From contig JARBJD010000008.1 in the NCBI GenBank assembly GCA_033064195.1, forward strand, positions 62,001 to 126,000: a stretch of DNA of 64,000 bases, given 5' to 3'. The position numbers and the translations under genes were made by a program. The notes beneath the pieces are model-generated. The model saw nothing but the letters and a program-made list of their open reading frames with translations, was not told where the DNA came from and ran no database searches. This document shows, piece by piece, positions 47,148 to 57,253 of the stretch (positions within the stretch are counted from its first letter, which is position 1; every line of letters begins with the position of its first letter). This DNA comes from Blattamonas nauphoetae. Lineage: Eukaryota > Preaxostyla > Oxymonadida.

Positions 47148-50100
47148 CTAGTCGATTTTTATGGCCAGCAGGAAGGCGAAGAAGACCTGAGATTTCTTGA
47201 ATACGCATGAACGAACTTTATTTCTGATTTGTGGTGGAAAATTGTGATGGTGGGACAAATCAATTGTTGTTGAAGGATGAGGATTGAGTGAACAGAACAC
47301 TCTGAAGTTGGTCCCTTCTCGAGTGTCTAAATCCATATGTTGATCAGTTCTAGCGGATTGATGATGTTATTTTCTGTTGATGATGCGTCGTTGGGTAGGG
47401 AGACGATCTGCTTTTGACATGTTGGATCATCCTCTCATCCTGTGACTTTGCTTCGGCTTTTCATCAACTTTTTCCTTCTCCAAGGTCAGTTCTCACAGTG
47501 TTTATCAGTCCAAGTATCTTTGCGTACCGAGCTACCTATTCTGCAAGCTTGGCCATCTTCACCACAGAAGGATCATGTTAATCCATCAGAGAACTCAGAT
47601 TCGCGTTCTTTTACGTTCGCAGATCTCTCTTCTCGTAGAGTCGAGTTTTGATGTCAGTGAGAGGAATCTTGGCCTGTTGGACGTCGCTTTCTTCGACTTG
47701 ACAATCTTCATCTCTCAAAGGAGTTAATGAGTATGTGAGTCCATTAACAGAGGTTGATCGCAGCATTTTATTTGATTCCCACCAATTCATTCCTGTTTGT
47801 CAGGTGGTGCTGGAGATCCGATGACGTCGATGTCAAAAGTTCCAGTGGTGAAACATTTTTGGATTGTTTCAGTGCATCAATGTCCAGGTCATCCACAAAA
47901 GTTACCAGTCTCTTTCCACCAAGTATCTTGAATAAAGTTGTCCTTTTCTGCTTCGGTTTGACATCAATCATGGTGTGCGTCCGGTTTGCGGTGAAGAACG
48001 GATATTGTTCATGATTCAGTTGATCCTCAAAAGACGGTTGGAAATGAGTTGGCTATTAGTTCAATTACGACAGGAATAAGATGATCAAAGCAGATTACCC
48101 AAGCACTCAATCACTTCTCCCTCCTACAAGAACAAGACGAATAAACAACACAATTTCTCACACCTTCGGGCATCACTTACAACTGTAGCGCAGAATCACT
48201 CCCCACTCTTCCTTCAGTAACTCAAATTCAGAACGAGTGATCATCACTTTCCCATTATTCTTACGAAGAATGTCGATTGAGAGAATCTCTAACTTTCGCT
48301 TCACATTGTTGTCACAATGTGATTTTTCAACAAAATCAGAGTGATTTAGAATCAATTAGCGTGTTCTAGTTTTTTCATGTTCATCCAGAAAATTATGGGT
48401 ACTTTTGGAAAGCCCTGCTCCGAACCCATATGGAAGAGGATCTTCCACTCTCTGAGAGAATCCTCGTTCATGATCAAGGAAACTTTCTGTCACTGCCGGT
48501 TCGGGAACAACCCCACCCATCCGTATTGGTATTGGCTACGTGAGCCAGAATGATCTACCGGCTGTTCATTAAGTCGCATTCCATCACTACTCAGGTGTCC
48601 TCTCCATCATTTCTTGTTCCTTCGTAACCACTATCTTCTCCGTCGAAGATGGTTGAACTGCGTTTCTGACTTGATTGAGCTACATCGTGTTTGTAGTAAT
48701 CAAGTTCACTTCACTACGCAGACACTAATCACAACAGCAGTGAGTTTTGACCAAGTTATTCCGAATGTCAACTATCTTTCGTCATGTTCGAACGAGGATG
48801 TAAGCTCGATCCCTTTCAGAAGGCTGGAGCCCGTGGAGAAAGGTGATTGATGGATTTCCTGTTGAATCCCGAGTCGGCTCCGTGGACGTTTCCCTATAAC
48901 CTGAACGAAGGTGTCAGAGGAAGAAGACAACGATCTTCTTCCCACACTGCTTGTTCCGATTCCCAGAAGCGGATTGTGACGAGTTTGCGCTTCCAACTGA
49001 GTACTCTGATGATGGTAGTTGTGTTCCATTCTGTGAGGAAGGAATCTCCTCCTCTCGTCGTGGTTTGTTGGAAAATGATTCACCATCCAGCTTGACCGGT
49101 TCTGTTTGTCAAAATAGAGATGAGAGTTAAACTTTGTCTTCGCTGCTCAGTGCGGGAAAGTAGTGTTCTATTCCTTGTCTTCTCCCCAGCGATATTTGTC
49201 AGTCAACTTTATCGTCACTCGAGATGAGCGGGATTTGATTGATTGGCTGCTCCTCGTCCATCAGATGGTGGAGTTATGCTGATACATCACCATCCCTCCC
49301 AGTTCCGTTGACATTTTCTCTGTCTTGTTCCCGTGGTGTCTCTTGTCGTATTGATAGTAATCCTATCCTTGGTTTGCCTCCCAATCCAACCCCGGTGCTC
49401 TTGTCTCCCCGACAGGCCAGGTGAGGTGACATTGATCCGGAACGTCGCGATGAGCGATGATATTCTCCCAAAATTCGAGGAGTGGAGATATCCATCTGTA
49501 CTTCATTCGAGAATTGCGATGGTCGCAGGCTGCGGTTGAAGGACGGTTTCTCAAATGATTGCAGGCGAAATTTCATCTTGTGTAAAATCATCTTTCCCAG
49601 GAGCTTGAATGAGTCCGGCGAAAACAGGATAAAGTGTAGATCAAGATCCTTTTCGGTTTGGGGTGCGTTGATACAGGAGGTACAAAATATTGACTTGGGA
49701 AAGTCTCCAAAGACATGAACTCATCTGTATATTCCTATGTTAGTTTGTTCTCCTCGATCCCCTGCTGGAATTTTTCCATTTGAGCGTCATGCGCATGGTT
49801 CCCTTGGATCGAAATGATTCGATTGGTCCCGCCGAATAGAGTTCGCTAGTGCTGTCTGATGAAACTCTACAATCGTAATATATCGATATATGCCTTCGTT
49901 GACGTTAACCATAATCATGATGCAGTATTTTTGATCGTTCGAATGAAGACCGAATTGTATGAAATAGTAAACTCGTATTCATGCAATCTGATCATGAACA
50001 ATCGTTAGATGAGTTATTTCTGCTGCACTGCACGCCTCAAAGATCTATCGACGCGAGGGCCAGTTGACCAATCTGGTGGCAAAAGTAGGCTCTCCGATCT

Positions 50101-50640
50101 TGCGGAACTACTCGTATATTTCACCAGTCCCATGAGTGATCACTTCTTTTAGTCTCCCATTGAGCCCTGATGTCGTGAGATTTGCCAGAAACGATGTTGT
50201 ATATTCTTCTATGTCGACAGGTTGTTGATCGCGACTCAGCCTTGAGGTCCAATGTGTTTCGAAAAGTAGCCCATGGTATTATTAGTATTGTAAATCCGAA
50301 CACTTTCCTTCTGCCCCCCTGTGGGACGTTGGCGTTCAGACATGAAAATAACGACAGAGTTGAGTGATCTTCATCGCGGTTGATGCTATCTGCGCGGAAA
50401 TTTCCTCCAAGATTGACTATGAGGAACATTTGTGAGATCCTCATCCGTAACTTAGTACGATCGTTGATGTAAATAGAAGTTCGATAGTGTTGAAAAGGAG
50501 GCGAGGTTGTTGTTAAAAACACTGACAAAAACTGTGGATAAAGAAGCTCGTGATAACAGGCACGAGAGAGTCGAGGGAGTAAACCCCAAAGAATTGCGTC
50601 GATAGATATACGGAGGCGTATAAACGTTTGTGTCCTTGTT
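47148..50640. other. Right half of the 11.5-kb insertion, no gene recognised
   Basis: Only short, unrelated open frames are present, none with a domain I recognise. A minus-strand frame at 50121-50753 reads through the right inverted end and into gene C, so it is not a gene as it stands. Confidence 0.4.
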
Positions 50641-50728
50641 GAACTTGACCAGCCCTTAATCATTTCGCGGCTCTCTCTCGTATGTTGAGGGACCCGGTTT
50701 GGTTGTGGACTGAGATTTATCGAAGTCC

Positions 50729-50971
50729 AGACGAATGAACGAGGGTACTCCAACTTCCTTCAACATTCAAGATGGTTGACTGGATCATGTGTTCACATGC
50801 ATGGAATTGTCCTGATGGGAGTCGGATGAGAGAGGGTCCTTCCGAATTACTTGAGAAAAATGGTGTTTTGTCGGTCAGGATAGTCGAGAGCGGAAGTGAT
50901 GCGGGCGATATGTGTGAGAGAAGTGGATGGATAAATAGTGTGACGAGAACATGAATAATGACGGTTGACAT
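50729..50971 (-). pseudogene. Surface protein gene C, piece 1 (signal peptide and first 81 codons)
   Basis: The ATG at 50971 opens a hydrophobic leader (MSTVIIHVLVTLFIHPLLSH) followed by PFFSSNSEGPSLIRLPSGQF and ends at WSTLVHSS where the 11.5-kb insertion begins. Gene E has almost the same 81 codons. Adding pieces 1 to 4 gives 81 + 889 + 336 + 701 codons in one frame. It is divergent from gene D. Confidence 0.85.
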
Positions 50972-51156
50972 TGGATGTCGATGAAATTGAGGATCACACC
51001 CTTTGTTGGAAATGTTTGGATTGAAATCTAAGATGAGGATTTAACAAATACCAGAATCTCCTACAAAACTCCGACACTGGCGTGAAGGCTTCTTCCTGAA
51101 CCTCCAGCCTCTTCACGATTGAGTTTAACAATCAACTCATCCATCTCTTACAAATA
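50972..51156. promoter_or_regulatory. Shared divergent region between genes C and D
   Basis: 185 bp separate the start codons of two oppositely oriented surface genes. The 37 bases next to the gene C ATG (AAAGGGTGTGATCCTCAATT and onward) are also found just upstream of gene E, so they may hold 5' UTR or core promoter sequence. No named motif is seen. Confidence 0.45.
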
Positions 51157-54100
51157 ATGAGCCGATCAATTTGTGTTGGACTATCTCTCTTCCTCCAAAT
51201 GCCTCATCATATCTTTCTTGCGATCCCCCTCATCGCTTCCTTGTTGCGATTGACGTACACTGCGGCAGAAGTGCCCGATGCCAGTTTATTAAGCTTGAAA
51301 CAAATTCTTGATGAAATGACTGAAACACGAAGCTCCAACGTCGAGAGCAGAAACGAACCAATCCTTCTCCATGGACAATATCATGTGTTGGAATATGCTC
51401 TAAGATCACTGAACATCTCAATTATTGGTGCTCAATCAGCGTCGATCGTTTCAAGCCGAACAGAAGACAATCAAGCTCTTTCGAACTCTAACACATCATC
51501 GATGCTGATTGTATCAAACAGTACACTTGCATTGTCGTCACTTCGATTGATATGCAATGGAGACCACACTTCTGTTGCAACAATCAGCGAATCATCGTTG
51601 TCGGTATCAAACTGCGAAATTGGTGCTGCTTCAAGCACAAGTCCGTTTTTATCAACGTGGACACCCGTGGACAACTCGATGTTGGTAGTTGTGGACACCC
51701 AAGTGAGCTGGAAACACGCGACTACTCTTCCACTTTTTGGAACGATGCCAACAAATCCCAAGTCTCTGGTGACTGAATCGTCGAAGAACAGCATTTTGGG
51801 AAGGGCCACGAATGAAAAAAGTTGTCTTCTGTCGATTGTTGGGAGTGGACTCTCTTTTTCGAATTCGGCGTTGCCTCTCGCAACTGGCCCCCTTTTTGAT
51901 TTTGGGTTCGACACAGACAACACCCAACAATCACTGCTGGCAGCATCGGTTTGTCTGACAAGATCAGTGATGACGAACGTGACGAGTCGTCGTCGCTTGA
52001 TTGGCGACACTGTCCGCTTCCCTCTGGTGTCTCAACGAGTGATTTGTTCGTCGATATCGGAAAGCACGAACCATCTTTATGGAACAGGGTCGTTGGACCT
52101 GAATTTTGGGAGTTCTATTTGCTGTCTGAATTCGTCGTTCTCAAAATGCGAAACCGACCCCGATCCAACAGAAGGCCCTCCCACTGTGTATCTCCAACAC
52201 TTCACAACTCAGTTTTCCCACTCGCTCTCTCCGGAATGCACTCTGTTGGACACGTGCACCTTCCGAGACATCCACGCTGACCGAGGAGGAGCGATCGACT
52301 CACTCTATGTAGGAACCTCCCTCAGCGTCACCAAATGCTCCTTCCTTCGTTGCTCAGCCGATCGTCTTGCAGGAAGCGTCTTTTTCCGTCCCTCACCAAC
52401 CACTTGTTCCATCTCTGTGTCGCACTGTTCATTCACATCGGGCACTTCCAAACAAGCGGGAGCAGTCCAGTTCTCTTACTGTCAGCAAGGATCGATCACT
52501 GATTGCATCTTTTACGACCTCAAAACAACAGGATCCGGTGGAGGCATGTTACTGATGGAATGTCCAGGCCCGATCACAGTTTCGAACTGTCTTTTTCAGA
52601 AATGCCGACATGTTGGTGGGTCCGGTGTGGGAGGAGCGATTCATTCGATAAACTGTGTGTTCACGTTCAAATCTCTCCGTTTCAGAGAGAACCTTGCCAT
52701 CGACCCTCATCGAGGACACGATCTTGCGATTGAGCTGACCGAAGCAACTCGTGATGCCTCATCGTTCGAAGACTGCGACACTGATCAAGAAGATATTCAG
52801 ATTTTTTTCCTTAATTTCGCGATCACTCCCAACTTGATCACCGCTTCGACTCCTCTGGCAGTTTCGTCAGTGAACAGCGTCGTGAGCACGGACAACAGGA
52901 CGGCAAAAGTGACACTGACAGTTGATCGACCGATCAGTGGAACTGTTCTGATGCTTGTTGACAATACAGACAACTACGAAATTCCAAACGACGACTCTCC
53001 TCCTCCAATCACCAGAATGGTCTCGTTCGACTTCTCTCCAGATTCAACATCAGCGGAATCCGATCTCTCATTTGGAGAATGGGAAGTTCTGCAATACGAA
53101 GCGAACTATTCCCTCGTCTCTTTTGGATGGAAGGATTCGATCATCGACACAAACGGAGCTGTTCTCACAACCCCAAATCCACCTCGAATCGTGCGAGCGA
53201 TGTGTGAAGGCGGAAACTCCGAGTTCGACGCTTTCTTCTCTCTGAAAGCGCGGACACTTGCGACAGGATCGTACAAAGCGTCAGTGAAAGACATTCAAGA
53301 TTTCTGGATGACTGTTGATTTTGTGCACAACCCATCTGGAGGCAATCTCTTCTCAACGAAAGCTGGACTGAAGCTGCAGGGTGAAGAAACAGTTCTGGAT
53401 TTCGAGACGATGTATGAGATTGATTCGGTGATTGAAATGAGCACAGAGAAGGTTCTCATTCTCGACCCTCCTCGCCTCTTCTTCGCAACTCCGTCACCTC
53501 CAAAGTTGAAGAGTGTTGGAACGGTCACATTTTCAGACACAAAGCAAGACACGATCACAATCGAGCTGGTTGGGGAAAACCTCTTCCGAAACCCATACAC
53601 TCTAACTGTCTCTAATGGATCAGCCACATCTACTTTGACAGCTGTCTTCGATGCTGATGGAGTGAATGGAGAGGCCACTGCTGTTGTTTACTCGATGGAT
53701 GGAAGCACAAAAGTGGACTTGGGATTTGGGAAGACATACACCATCACAGAGTTCACATGTCCAGGCACCAATCAACCTAAACTCACCCCGAATCTTCAAA
53801 TTGTTGTTCCATCTGAACCATCGCGTGTTGAAAAGGTCGTTTCAGCCGCACTGAACGATGCCCAGACTGAGGTTGAAGTGACATTCCGAGGCCGCGCCAT
53901 TCCATCGTCAATCACTTCGATTGCTATCACAGGAAAAGACGCTTCAGTCTTCATCTCCGCCAAACAATTGTCCGGCATGTCGTTCTTGGCTCGTTTCCAC
54001 GTGGCAGAGACAGCCTCGTCCACTTCATTGGAGTTCGGAAGAACATATTCAGTTGCTTCAGTGTCGAATGGAACTATCTTTGTCCTGAATGATGGTCTTT

Positions 54101-56520
54101 CTTTCGCTGTCCCTTCCAATACCCGTCTGATTGATATCGACACCACATTCTCGAACGACGTGAAAACAGGATTGCACTTTAATCTCACAGTTGAAGGATC
54201 GATCCACAATTCGAAATACAAACTGACGATGAATGACGACATCGAAGTGGAAGTGGAATGCTCGTCATCGACATTCACTTGCAGAACAGCAACACCGATC
54301 CGCATTGGTTGGGAGACTGGAATCAAATACGAAACAGAATACACACTCTCAACGATGGAGGAAATCGGAGGGTTCTCTCATCGCGTGGATCTCGTCAAGA
54401 AGACGTTCACGACAGAAACGAAACCAACACAGCCCGTGTTCCATGTCGACGAGTCAGGAGGTGTGGGTGACTTTTGTGGAGATGATGGAGACAGATGCAA
54501 GACAATTGACGAAGTGTGGCGAATTGTGAAAGGAATTGACTTTGCTCGACCGACACTCCTCATTTTGGACTCCACCACACTGGACTCACCACTCGTCGTG
54601 ACAGAAGGAATGCATGCAATGGTGACAAACGAAAGCTCGACTGAACCGAAACTGCATGTCGCCTCATTTGATCTGAGCGAGGAACAGTTGGGGATGATTG
54701 TTGTGGACTCGGCCTTTCTCGAGTTGAGGAACGTGGATGTGCACGTCCTGTCAACCTCGCCGTCGTTTGTTCTGATTCATGGAACGAACTCGGAGCTGGT
54801 GTTTCGTGATGGACTGTTTGCTGGGCCAGCCAGTGGAATGACGATGAACGAAGATGCCGACGGAGTTTGCATCTGGTCGTCGGGAGCTCTCCAACTGATC
54901 AACTGTGACACACAAATCAGGAACACCCAACTGTTCCGCCTCTCTCAAGGAGCGATCAACATGAAGAATGGATCACTCGAAATACTAACATCGTCATTCG
55001 TTTCCAACTCTGCCTCATCATCCTCGTTTCCATCATCTCGTCGCAACATCCACTGCTCGGACGAGGGGACAATCACGATTGGAAGTCTGAGTGCAGGCGA
55101 TGGTCATCAGGGCTCGTCGATGTGGGCGTCGATGGAGGACTGTGTGATGGACGGAGATGCAGCCCAACCCGACTCTCCGCTGTTCGTTCCTCAGCTGGAC
55201 AAGGAACAGTCGATGACTGTGATGGACACAGACACTCAACAATACACAGTGAGCATCGTTGGATCTCGTCTGATTCCGTGTGGATTGTTCTTGGAAGTGT
55301 TTGAACACGAATCGGAAAGCAACACGGATCCCAAATCAGTTGAATTCGAACTGAATCACGCATCGTCTGACACTGCGGTGACACTCGTCATCGAAGCAGA
55401 CGAGATCGCTGCGTTGGATCAGAAACTGGAACTGCGATGCCGACTGAAGTTTGGTCAGAATGTGCGAACGACAGACTGGTTCACCTTCTCCGCTGCGCAC
55501 ATCGACGATCCTGAACCACCTGAGCCCGAGCCAACGAAACCGAAGTTCAGCCAAACACCACTCGGAAAGGCACTCTCATGGATCCTTCCACTCGTATTCA
55601 GTGTTTTTCTGCTCCTCATCATCTTCATTATCGTTTTGCTGGTGTGGCGACGAAAACGACAACCAAAACAGGAAGACAAGGCCGAACTGGCAGAACAAGA
55701 GAGCGACGAATATTTGGCGAAAGTGGACGTTCTAGACTCTGGAATTGATGAAACACGCAACATCGTTGCTGTGAATCAGCACAAGGCAGACACAACGAAT
55801 ATTGAATCAAAATTCGGTGTCCCGTCAACGGCACAAGAGGAACTTGTGGAAGTGGTTTGCTTGAGCGACGTCGCGGAAACCAAGTTCGTGGCTTCAAAAG
55901 AGACACTCTTCCACCGACTGCACGAAACGCAGAATCCGAAACCGATAGAGGCGGAGAAGATCCAGAAGGCGCTCACGGAACAACTGCTGCGTGTGATGCA
56001 GAAGATGCCGACAGCCCCAGTTTTGCAGAATCTGAACCCACACTGGGTGATCTTGGGGAATGACGCCTCAGTGCATTTCAAACTGATCAATGACCTCACG
56101 AAGAATCAATCGCTTGGAGACAAACTGAACAATCCAAATGGAGGCGATGCCCAACGATGGAATCCACCCGAAGAGACTGAGGAGAAAAACGAGTCTGAAC
56201 AGAAATCGACGATCAACAAGGAAGCAGGTCTGGTTTTTCGGCTCGGCCTCCTCTTGTGGGAGATTGAGACTGGACAAGTGCCGTACCGTGAGCACGACGG
56301 GTTGAATGCACACCGTCAGATTGTGTTGGGAGTTGGTCTGAAGATGAGTGCAGTGGAGAATGACGCACTGCGAGAGTTGATTGAGGATTGCATGCAGATT
56401 GAGGCGAAGAAGAGGCCGACGTTGCAGAAAGTGAACGACCGACTTGTGAAGTGCTTCTCTCCATCAGGGTCTGACCCAACACTTGGCCAGCAGAACAACA
56501 AAGCAGAATCGAAACAGTAA
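51157..56520 (+). CDS. Surface receptor-like protein, gene D, intact (beta-helix, Ig-like, TM, kinase-like tail)
   Basis: This 1787-residue protein is the only complete family member here. Residues 1-36 are a signal peptide (hydrophobic HIFLAIPLIASLLRL). About 40-560 is a right-handed beta-helix (LATGPLFDFGFDTD, STNHLYGTGSLDLNFGSS, GGGMLLMECPGPITVSN). Ig-like modules run from about 560 to 1085 (NPPRIVRAMCEGG, PSRVEKVVSAALNDAQTEVE). The FCGDDGDRCKTIDEVW motif at about 1098 opens a second beta-helix ending near 1440 (GAINMKNGSLEILTSSF). One transmembrane segment lies at about 1474-1498, then RRKRQPK. The tail has ETLFHRLHE, LNPHWVILG (about 1625), RWNPPEE (1666), FRLGLLLWEIETGQVPY (1693) and CMQIEAKKRPTLQ (1744). 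These follow kinase C-lobe order, but there is no glycine loop, catalytic lysine, HRD or DFG. A surface adhesin or receptor with a pseudokinase tail is inferred. Confidence 0.9.
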   Translation: MSRSICVGLSLFLQMPHHIFLAIPLIASLLRLTYTAAEVPDASLLSLKQILDEMTETRSSNVESRNEPILLHGQYHVLEYALRSLNISIIGAQSASIVSSRTEDNQALSNSNTSSMLIVSNSTLALSSLRLICNGDHTSVATISESSLSVSNCEIGAASSTSPFLSTWTPVDNSMLVVVDTQVSWKHATTLPLFGTMPTNPKSLVTESSKNSILGRATNEKSCLLSIVGSGLSFSNSALPLATGPLFDFGFDTDNTQQSLLAASVCLTRSVMTNVTSRRRLIGDTVRFPLVSQRVICSSISESTNHLYGTGSLDLNFGSSICCLNSSFSKCETDPDPTEGPPTVYLQHFTTQFSHSLSPECTLLDTCTFRDIHADRGGAIDSLYVGTSLSVTKCSFLRCSADRLAGSVFFRPSPTTCSISVSHCSFTSGTSKQAGAVQFSYCQQGSITDCIFYDLKTTGSGGGMLLMECPGPITVSNCLFQKCRHVGGSGVGGAIHSINCVFTFKSLRFRENLAIDPHRGHDLAIELTEATRDASSFEDCDTDQEDIQIFFLNFAITPNLITASTPLAVSSVNSVVSTDNRTAKVTLTVDRPISGTVLMLVDNTDNYEIPNDDSPPPITRMVSFDFSPDSTSAESDLSFGEWEVLQYEANYSLVSFGWKDSIIDTNGAVLTTPNPPRIVRAMCEGGNSEFDAFFSLKARTLATGSYKASVKDIQDFWMTVDFVHNPSGGNLFSTKAGLKLQGEETVLDFETMYEIDSVIEMSTEKVLILDPPRLFFATPSPPKLKSVGTVTFSDTKQDTITIELVGENLFRNPYTLTVSNGSATSTLTAVFDADGVNGEATAVVYSMDGSTKVDLGFGKTYTITEFTCPGTNQPKLTPNLQIVVPSEPSRVEKVVSAALNDAQTEVEVTFRGRAIPSSITSIAITGKDASVFISAKQLSGMSFLARFHVAETASSTSLEFGRTYSVASVSNGTIFVLNDGLSFAVPSNTRLIDIDTTFSNDVKTGLHFNLTVEGSIHNSKYKLTMNDDIEVEVECSSSTFTCRTATPIRIGWETGIKYETEYTLSTMEEIGGFSHRVDLVKKTFTTETKPTQPVFHVDESGGVGDFCGDDGDRCKTIDEVWRIVKGIDFARPTLLILDSTTLDSPLVVTEGMHAMVTNESSTEPKLHVASFDLSEEQLGMIVVDSAFLELRNVDVHVLSTSPSFVLIHGTNSELVFRDGLFAGPASGMTMNEDADGVCIWSSGALQLINCDTQIRNTQLFRLSQGAINMKNGSLEILTSSFVSNSASSSSFPSSRRNIHCSDEGTITIGSLSAGDGHQGSSMWASMEDCVMDGDAAQPDSPLFVPQLDKEQSMTVMDTDTQQYTVSIVGSRLIPCGLFLEVFEHESESNTDPKSVEFELNHASSDTAVTLVIEADEIAALDQKLELRCRLKFGQNVRTTDWFTFSAAHIDDPEPPEPEPTKPKFSQTPLGKALSWILPLVFSVFLLLIIFIIVLLVWRRKRQPKQEDKAELAEQESDEYLAKVDVLDSGIDETRNIVAVNQHKADTTNIESKFGVPSTAQEELVEVVCLSDVAETKFVASKETLFHRLHETQNPKPIEAEKIQKALTEQLLRVMQKMPTAPVLQNLNPHWVILGNDASVHFKLINDLTKNQSLGDKLNNPNGGDAQRWNPPEETEEKNESEQKSTINKEAGLVFRLGLLLWEIETGQVPYREHDGLNAHRQIVLGVGLKMSAVENDALRELIEDCMQIEAKKRPTLQKVNDRLVKCFSPSGSDPTLGQQNNKAESKQ

Positions 56521-57253
56521 CTTGTCGATCACATCACATCATCACACTCATCTCATCATTCCCGTCTTTTGTGTTCCTTTCCTCACAGTCACTCCATTTC
56601 ATCTCGTCTTTCTTCTCATGTCACACTCAGACGACTGTTGACACTTCATGCCTTCTTCATTACATCATCTCATCGCACCTCTCGCCAAGCTTCACTTCGT
56701 CGTTCTCCAAACATCCAACAACAGTGACTTCAACCATTTTGCTGGTGAGTGGTTCAGACTTCTCATCAGCCAATCCTCGTTTTGCACAACATGCTTCACT
56801 ATTCTCCGCTTCACAGGACGCTCTTCCTTCCTCGTGAAGCAACCTGTCTGCTTTTTGTTTCGTTCCAGTTGCGGATGTGTTGGCAGCACTTCGAAGACGA
56901 AGTGCTTCTTGCTGAGCATCGGGGTCACCCATTCTTCATTGCGAGCACACTGCACTCACTTCGCGTCTCACCTCTCGTCTCGTCATTTCACGTTGACCAT
57001 TTCTCATCATCTCAATTTGACCACGTCTCATTTCATTCACACATTTCGTCACAACACCTTTTTTCTTTCAAAGCATTTCTGGATGATTTAACTTTTGACT
57101 TCTTTTTGCACAGGTATTCCATTAAGTGCCAATGAGTGTGTTCCACAACCCAGTGGTTCTGAAATCAATTGCGAGGCATCCTTCACTTTTTCTGATTTCT
57201 CAAATTTGTCATGTTCCATCAAAGGGTGTGATCCTCAATTTCATCGACATCCA
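56521..57253. other. Intergenic region between genes D and E
   Basis: Pyrimidine-rich 3' flank of gene D and 5' flank of gene E. No gene is supported. The last 37 bases match the sequence just upstream of gene C. Confidence 0.45.

Larger units (their letters stand above)
39174..50728. mobile_element. 11.5-kb insertion with inverted ends, family unknown, inserted in gene C
   Basis: Gene C breaks at 39173 and resumes at 50729, and the two sides rejoin in frame as CAT TCG TCT GAA AAT GAA with nothing lost or duplicated. The insertion has related ends: CAACATACGAGAGAGAGCCG near 39198 and its complement near 50685, within an imperfect inverted repeat of about 75 bp. There is no target duplication. 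No transposase or recombinase is recognised. Inside lie a copy of the two termini fused together, a 27-bp minisatellite, a decayed pogo element, and an ankyrin-repeat relic. It could be a new type of large element, a circle integrated by a recombinase, or a captured host segment. Confidence 0.7.

Noticed and set aside
39174-50728. The 11.5-kb insertion as a giant intron
   Set aside because: Its borders in gene orientation are GGACTT and GTTAAA, not GT and AG, and it contains unrelated genes and a nested transposon.
50121-50753. 210-residue minus-strand protein
   Set aside because: The frame runs through the inverted end of the 11.5-kb insertion and out into gene C sequence, so it is a chance join.
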